The notes beneath the pieces are model-generated. The model was not told the origin of the DNA, made no database searches, and worked only from the letters and a program-made list of their open reading frames with translations. From assembly GCA_945883955.1 (NCBI GenBank), contig CAMCYN010000007.1:1-42855 (forward strand): DNA of 42,855 bases, in the 5' to 3' direction. Positions 37,459-42,855 of this stretch are shown here, one piece after another. How positions within the stretch are numbered: the first letter of the stretch is position 1; every line of letters begins with the position of its first letter. A program made the position numbers and the translations under genes. The stretch is from Akkermansia muciniphila. GTDB taxonomy: Bacteria; Verrucomicrobiota; Verrucomicrobiia; Chthoniobacterales; Chthoniobacteraceae.

Positions 37459-38502
37459 TCATGCAGGGGAGCGTACGCTCGCTCCGTCCACCCACTCGGG
37501 CGGGATCAGGATTTGGCGGGGCGAAGCCGGAATCCCAAATTCGTTATGGAGGAGTTGCGTGGCGAGGAGATCGACGGCCGCACTAGCGACCTGGTCGCGG
37601 CGATGATGAATGCCCGCAAACGCTGTCATTCGGTCCGTCCAATCGTGCATGACTAGACCAATATCGGCGGGCACTCGCAGGCCGAGTTGTTTCAGCCAGT
37701 CTGGCACAAGGGTATCAAAGGAGATTAAGGCGTCGGGACGATGCCTTTTCAGCCAGGCAGAGAAGATCCCGAAGTTCTGAATGATCTCATGTTGCGGCAT
37801 CAGAAGCGTCGGCACGCGCCGTTTGGGCGGCAGATCCTGATGGAAGAAGAACATGCCGCCGCTGTAGCCGTTCTGCGAACGAAGATCGATCCAGCGTGTA
37901 ACCGCGACCCCGATCCGTTGGTAGCCCTTCCTGGTGAGTTCCGCCGCGGCCATTTGGATGCCAAGGTTCAAGTTTGTGCCGCTGATGTGGAGAGCGGGCT
38001 CGCGCATGGCGAAACCGAATGAAACCGAGGCGAACTTTGTGTAATCCAATTCGCGGCACGTGAGTTCGCTACTCTGGGGCGAGACGATGACACCCTCAAT
38101 GCCTCGGGCGTGCAGGATTTTCTGAAGGCGGCTCGGAGTGAGGTTGTCGCGTCCCAGCCAGAACTCCTCGGCGTGATACCCGTGTTGCTCCGCTCGACGA
38201 CGGATGTCGTCTATCGACACAAATTGATAGGGCGATTTCCGCATCGAGTCGCTGGCGATATCTTCCCGGATAACCGCGATGACGGCGCGTTGTCGCGACT
38301 CTTTTCGCGCCCGAACGAGATGCATCATGCGGGCCAAATGCGGGTCCGGCTTGTAGTTGAGTGTTTTGGCCGCCGCAAGGACTCGGGCGCGGGTTTCGGG
38401 GGAGACATTGGGGGCGTTTCTCAATACGCGGGAAACGGTCATCGTCGAGACTCCTGCAGCGGCGGCAATGCTATCGAGGCTAGGGGCTTGTGATGTCGGC
38501 AT
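37459..38502 (-). CDS. LacI-family transcriptional regulator
   Basis: SLDSIAAAAGVSTMTVSRVLRNAPNVSPETRARVLAAAKTLNYKPDPHLARMM (start at 38502 or 38520). Confidence 0.94.
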   Translation of the reverse strand: MPTSQAPSLDSIAAAAGVSTMTVSRVLRNAPNVSPETRARVLAAAKTLNYKPDPHLARMMHLVRARKESRQRAVIAVIREDIASDSMRKSPYQFVSIDDIRRRAEQHGYHAEEFWLGRDNLTPSRLQKILHARGIEGVIVSPQSSELTCRELDYTKFASVSFGFAMREPALHISGTNLNLGIQMAAAELTRKGYQRIGVAVTRWIDLRSQNGYSGGMFFFHQDLPPKRRVPTLLMPQHEIIQNFGIFSAWLKRHRPDALISFDTLVPDWLKQLGLRVPADIGLVMHDWTDRMTAFAGIHHRRDQVASAAVDLLATQLLHNEFGIPASPRQILIPPEWVDGASVRSPA

Positions 38503-38600
38503 GACCTTGCTTGTTACCATACCATGCTGGGCGCATTGCCGGGTTAAACTCAAGGGTGTTTACTCCAAAAAACAAGAAAGCCCCCCAGCTTCCATCCCCC

Positions 38601-39275
38601 ATGGCAACTTCCGAACGAACCTTCGCCGGTATTCAAGCCCGCCTCGAACGCACGCGCGTGATTGCGGTGCTCGTCATCGATGACCCCGCCGATGCTGTGC
38701 CCCTGGCCCATGCGCTGCTTGATGGTGGCGTTGATATCATTGAACTAACGCTCCGCACCGACGCCGCGATGGAATCTATTAGGCGTATCCACGCCGAGGT
38801 GCCGGACATTCTCCTCGGTGCAGGCACAGTCCTTACACCGCAACAAGTCGGCGAAGTAAAAGCAGCCGGGGCCGCATTCGCCGTAGCACCGGGAACGAAT
38901 CCCCGCGTGATCGCCGAAGCAAGACGCGTCGGGCTGCCATTCGCTCCGGGAATCTGCACGCCCACCGACATCGAATTCGCCATCGAAGCGGGCTGCCGCG
39001 TACTAAAGCTCTTTCCGAGCGAGCCCAGTGGTGGACTCCAATATCTGCGCAGTATCGCAGGGCCATTTGCGCATCTCGGCCTCCAGTTTATTCCGCTCGG
39101 AGGCGTAAGCGCATCCAATGCAGAAGCCTATTTGCGTGAGCCCCTGGTTTTGGCGCTTGGCGGCTCGTGGCTGGCTCCGCGCGAACTGATCCAGCGCAAG
39201 GACTGGAATGCTGTCACCGCCAATGCGCGCGAGTTGTCGCACATCGTGAAGCATGTACGTGGAGGTAATTTATGA
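38601..39275 (+). CDS. eda: KDPG/KHG aldolase family protein
   Basis: RVIAVLVIDDPADAVPLAHALLDGGVDIIELTLRTDAAMESIRRI...LLGAGTVLTPQQVGEVKAAGAAFAVAPG...FAPGICTPTDIEFAIEAGCRVLKLFPSE. Confidence 0.94.
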   Translation: MATSERTFAGIQARLERTRVIAVLVIDDPADAVPLAHALLDGGVDIIELTLRTDAAMESIRRIHAEVPDILLGAGTVLTPQQVGEVKAAGAAFAVAPGTNPRVIAEARRVGLPFAPGICTPTDIEFAIEAGCRVLKLFPSEPSGGLQYLRSIAGPFAHLGLQFIPLGGVSASNAEAYLREPLVLALGGSWLAPRELIQRKDWNAVTANARELSHIVKHVRGGNL

Positions 39276-40321
39276 GCCGCTTTGTCACCTTTGGCGAAAT
39301 CATGGGTCGTTTGGCGCCCCCGGGCTTTAAACGTTTCCAACAAGCTATGCCCGGCACGCTGGACATCACGTTTGGGGGGGCCGAGGCATCCATCGCCGGC
39401 TCCATCGCTTTTCTTGGCGGCGACGCGGCATTTGTCACTGTACTCCCGGACCACGCTATAGGCGATGCCTGCGTGGCAAATCTACGTTCCATAGGACTGA
39501 ACACGAAGCACATACTACGCACAGACAAAGGCCGGCTCGGTATTTATTTCCTCGAAACTGGCGCGAACCAGCGTTCTGGCAATGTGATCTATGATCGGGA
39601 AGGTTCCTCGATCGCGATCACGCCGGCGACGGCCTACGACTGGAACTCTATCTTCGACGGCGCAGAATGGTTTGTCACCTCCGGCATCACACCCGCGATC
39701 TCGAGCAACGCGGCCGACGTGACAGCGACCGCATTACGTGAAGCCTCGCAGCGCGGTGTCAAGGTGGCCATCGACATGAACTACCGCAGCAAGCTCTGGC
39801 GCTGGGATCCGTCGTTGCCCCCGCGCGAGCTGGCGACGCGCACGATGCGTGAATTGTTGCCGTACGCAGACGTGTTCATCGGTGGGCGCGAAGACGCCGA
39901 AGCTGTGCTCGGTGCCAACGGCTCCGGGTCGCTCGAGGAAGTGGCGCGTCAAATCACGCGGCAGTTCCCTCGCATTTCTCGGGTCGCGATGACCCTGCGC
40001 GAGGGGGTATCCGCGACGCACAACAACCTTGGCGGCATGCTTTTTGACAAAGCCACCGATGAGATCTTCTACGCTCCGGAGAAAGGCCGGATGCACCAGA
40101 TCACCAATATCGTAGACCGGGTGGGTACTGGCGACGCATTTACGGCCGGCCTGCTGTATGCGCAGACGACTCCTGAACTCTTCGCGTCGCCCATCGCGAT
40201 CGCCTTCGCTACTGCCGCCGGTTGCCTCGCTCACTCCATCGAAGGTGATTTCAATTTCACTTCGCGCGAGGAAATCGAATCGCTCATGAACGGAAACTCT
40301 GCAGGTCGTGTGAAACGTTAA
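39272..40321 (+). CDS. kdgK: PfkB-family sugar kinase, probable 2-keto-3-deoxygluconate kinase
   Basis: FVTFGEIMGRLAPPGFKRFQQAMPGTLDITFGGAEASIAGSIAFLGG...DMNYRSKLW...VDRVGTGDAFTAGLLYA; ATGA overlap with eda. Confidence 0.9.
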   Translation: MSRFVTFGEIMGRLAPPGFKRFQQAMPGTLDITFGGAEASIAGSIAFLGGDAAFVTVLPDHAIGDACVANLRSIGLNTKHILRTDKGRLGIYFLETGANQRSGNVIYDREGSSIAITPATAYDWNSIFDGAEWFVTSGITPAISSNAADVTATALREASQRGVKVAIDMNYRSKLWRWDPSLPPRELATRTMRELLPYADVFIGGREDAEAVLGANGSGSLEEVARQITRQFPRISRVAMTLREGVSATHNNLGGMLFDKATDEIFYAPEKGRMHQITNIVDRVGTGDAFTAGLLYAQTTPELFASPIAIAFATAAGCLAHSIEGDFNFTSREEIESLMNGNSAGRVKR

Positions 40322-40335
40322 AAACTCTCCCCAAT

Positions 40336-41643
40336 ATGAATCCCCCCCAAGCAACTCATTGGCTGGCAAAATCGGCGAATGGTCGGCTGCGCTGGCTCCT
40401 TATCGGCTGGATGCTCATGGTCAGCGCTGTCGCGTATCTGGACCGCGTGAACGTTTCCATCGCAGGGCAGGCGCTTCAAAAAGATCACGGACTCACGGAT
40501 GTCCAACTCGGCTGGGTGTTTAGTGCGTTTCTGATTGGGTACGCCCTGTTTCAAGTGCCGGGGGGCTGGTTGGCGGACCGCTTCGGGCCGCGGCGGGTGA
40601 TTTCGCTGGGCGTGGTTTGGTGGGGCCTCTTCACCACGCTCACGGCGCTGGTACCTCCCGGCCTGACCGGATCCGTAGCGTGCCTGATCGGCACTCGTTT
40701 TCTCCTCGGTCTGGGTGAGGCTGTGCTCTTTCCCTCGTCGAACAAGCTCGTATCGGCCTGGATTCCGTCATCGGAACGCGGACTGGCAAACGGCCTGATC
40801 TTTGCCGGGGTGGGCGTGGGTGCCGGTGTCACGCCGCCGCTCATCGTCTATATCCTGTCGCGTTGGGGCTGGCACGTGTCGTTCTATGTGAGTGCGCTGC
40901 TTGGCCTTGCGGTTGGGGTGGTGTGGTTTTTTCTGGTCAGGGACACCCCGCGTGCCCACCCGCTCGTGAGCGCGGCTGAGGTCGAGAAAATCGAAGCCGG
41001 GATGCCGGTGGCAAACAAGGCACAGGATCGCCCTCTGCCATGGAGTGCGATCCTCAGTAGCCGGAATGTGTGGGCCGTCACGGCCAGCTATTTCTCCTAT
41101 TGTTACGTCACCTACATCTTCTTCACGTGGTTTTTCATTTACCTGAGTCGGGTCCGCGGACTCGATCTAAAGTCCAGCGCTGTTTACTCGATGCTGCCGT
41201 TCCTCGCCATGGTGTGTGGCGCTCCCTTGGGCGGTTGGGTGGCGGACAGGCTCACGCGGAATTACAGCAAGCGTGCGGGGCGTTGCGGGGTGGCGGTCTT
41301 CGGACTCATGCTCGCCGCTGTGTTTCTCGCCCTCGCAACACAGGTGGAAAGTGCGCGGGTGGCGAGCCTCGTATTGGCCGGTGGGGCGGGGGCGATTTAT
41401 CTGGCCCAAAGCTCCTTTTGGTCCGTGACAGCAGACATTGCCGGCAAGTCTGCAGGCACGGTGTCCGGCCTGATGAACATGGGCGGGCAGGTCGGCGGCG
41501 CCGTCACGGCCTCGCTCACTCCGTGGATTGCGGAGCGCTTTGGCTGGACCACCTCATTTCTAGTCGCCGCCGGTGCCTGCCTCGCGGGCTCGCTAGCCTG
41601 GCTCCTCGTGAACCCCGAAAAGCCAATTTCGACCTCTCGCTAA
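40336..41643 (+). CDS. MFS transporter (ACS/hexuronate-type)
   Basis: MLMVSAVAYLDRVNVSIAGQALQKDHGLTDVQLGWVFSAFLIGYALFQVPGGWLADRFGPRRV...GLGEAVLFPSSNKLVSAWIPSSERG. Confidence 0.92.
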   Translation: MNPPQATHWLAKSANGRLRWLLIGWMLMVSAVAYLDRVNVSIAGQALQKDHGLTDVQLGWVFSAFLIGYALFQVPGGWLADRFGPRRVISLGVVWWGLFTTLTALVPPGLTGSVACLIGTRFLLGLGEAVLFPSSNKLVSAWIPSSERGLANGLIFAGVGVGAGVTPPLIVYILSRWGWHVSFYVSALLGLAVGVVWFFLVRDTPRAHPLVSAAEVEKIEAGMPVANKAQDRPLPWSAILSSRNVWAVTASYFSYCYVTYIFFTWFFIYLSRVRGLDLKSSAVYSMLPFLAMVCGAPLGGWVADRLTRNYSKRAGRCGVAVFGLMLAAVFLALATQVESARVASLVLAGGAGAIYLAQSSFWSVTADIAGKSAGTVSGLMNMGGQVGGAVTASLTPWIAERFGWTTSFLVAAGACLAGSLAWLLVNPEKPISTSR

Positions 41644-41668
41644 GTCCTCAAAGTAACCATCTCCCCCC

Positions 41669-42855
41669 ATGAATATTCGATACCTTCCATTACTCGGTCT
41701 CGCTCTCACGACTCTTCACGCTGCGACGCCGAAAACGGATTCCGCGGCTGCTAGCGGCATCGGTGGTCCTGCTTCAACCGGGGTACTTCTCCCAGCCCAT
41801 TGGGATCCAAAGGCCGAGGCGGATAGAGTGTTGAAGACGCTCGTAAACGTCACAGCACCCAAGGTCAAAGGAGCGCATGATGCCGAGTTTGTATGCGTGG
41901 GTGAACGGGCTTACGTCGTCTCCGAGGTGAACGATCTCAAAGGAGGCGAGAATGGCAGTTGGCCCTTCATTTACTCCACGCTTTCCATTGTGAACCTGAA
42001 GACGTTGAAGACGGAACGAATCATCGACTTCGCGAAGGGAGAGCAGGCCTTTGCAAACGAGACACTCCCAGTAGGTGCGTGCTGGGTGCCCCGAATCATC
42101 CAAAAAGACCCGAATACGCTGCGCTGCTACTTCGTGAGCCAGGATCCGGGCAGACGGCAGTCGCTGATGTGGTATCGCGACTTCGATCTCACTCAGGGTG
42201 AGTTCGCGACGACAATCCACAAGGCGAAGCTCCAGACCGCGGCGGGCACGTTTGACTTCCAGCCGGAGCACTTTCACGCCGACGCTGTAGCTCAAGGCTT
42301 CAAGAAGAAAGCGGCGGATTCCTACTTCTTCATTTTCGATTCCTTCAAGAAGTTCGATGGCAAGCTGTATGTCGCGCTGAACAATTTCGACGGACGGCAG
42401 AACGCGCTCGCCCTTGTGCATGACGACCTCGTGACCTTTGAGGTGCTCGGACACTACAACGAACCGCAATCGGCCGCGCTGAGCGAGTCCGCCGTCAATC
42501 GCCTGCCCGACGGCACCTGGATGGCGATCTGCCGCAATGACAAGGGCAACTATCATTTCACCACCAGCAAGGACGGCAGGACGTGGACCACAGGAGAGCC
42601 CAAGCCCTTTGTCCCGAACGGACTGAACTCGAGGCCCACCTTCGATAAGTTTGGCGGGCTCTACTACCTCGGCTGGCAGGAGGCCACGAGCATCCAGGGC
42701 GCAAACCGAAGCGTGTTCAACGTGGATATCTCGCGCGATGGCGTGACTTGGGAGCGCAAATATCGCTTCGAGACGGCGCAATCCTTCCAATATCCGACAT
42801 TCCACGAGCATGAGGGTGCCGTGTGGGTCGCGGTAACGCAGGGCGACACAGACGA
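41669..42855 (+). CDS. Secreted sialidase/BNR-like protein (partial, runs off the right edge)
   Basis: Manual translation from ATG 41669: MNIRYLPLLGLALTTLHAATPKTDSAAASGIGGPAS...NYHFTTSKDGRTWTTGEPKPF...NVDISRDGVTWERKYRFET (Asp-box-like SxDGxTW repeats). No stop in the window, so absent from the ORF track. Confidence 0.8.
   Translation, partial: MNIRYLPLLGLALTTLHAATPKTDSAAASGIGGPASTGVLLPAHWDPKAEADRVLKTLVNVTAPKVKGAHDAEFVCVGERAYVVSEVNDLKGGENGSWPFIYSTLSIVNLKTLKTERIIDFAKGEQAFANETLPVGACWVPRIIQKDPNTLRCYFVSQDPGRRQSLMWYRDFDLTQGEFATTIHKAKLQTAAGTFDFQPEHFHADAVAQGFKKKAADSYFFIFDSFKKFDGKLYVALNNFDGRQNALALVHDDLVTFEVLGHYNEPQSAALSESAVNRLPDGTWMAICRNDKGNYHFTTSKDGRTWTTGEPKPFVPNGLNSRPTFDKFGGLYYLGWQEATSIQGANRSVFNVDISRDGVTWERKYRFETAQSFQYPTFHEHEGAVWVAVTQGDTD

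Noticed and set aside
39373-39381. G-run inside kdgK as a phase-variation site
   Set aside because: Encodes the conserved FGG motif (GGG GGG GCC); explained by codon choice.
41774-42811. 345-aa minus-strand ORF
   Set aside because: Antisense shadow of the clearly secreted plus-strand gene that starts at 41669 and runs off the window.
1-42855. CRISPR arrays, rRNA genes, intact IS elements, prophage genes
   Set aside because: No regularly spaced repeats, rRNA-like blocks, transposase motifs or phage structural genes seen by eye; a dedicated tool search was not possible.

Overview
This 42.9 kb high-GC window looks like a PVC-superphylum chromosome, probably Verrucomicrobiota. The inference rests on DUF1501, DUF1549/DUF1553 and PVC-type CxxCH cytochrome genes. 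All calls come from reading translations and bases by eye; no searches were run. Main blocks: (i) ~1-9.5 kb, four (hybrid) histidine kinases interleaved with a DEAD-box helicase and ubiE/menG; (ii) TauE/SafE permease, ATP-type pckA, EamA transporter; (iii) a 1047-aa PVC-type heme protein, an AT-richer structured region with a tandem pair of small ribbon-helix-helix-like proteins, then a DUF1501 gene and a ~1700-aa PSCyt1-WD40-DUF1549-DUF1553 fusion; (iv) ~24.8-29.5 kb, an accessory patch with a secreted protein, VapBC, a tripartite HipB-HipS-HipT locus and several decayed genes; (v) a VWA protein / sensor kinase / OmpR-type regulator operon with phased TTGTCA repeats upstream; (vi) an Aas-like acyltransferase/AMP-ligase fusion, a LysR regulator, and a LacI-KDPG aldolase-KDG kinase-MFS-sialidase-like locus cut by the window edge. 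The best leads are the HipBST module with its inverted-repeat operator, the VWA-HK-RR operon with 11-bp phased repeats, and the tandem RHH/hairpin region. The ORF track misses the two genes that run off the window ends and lists many antisense shadow ORFs.
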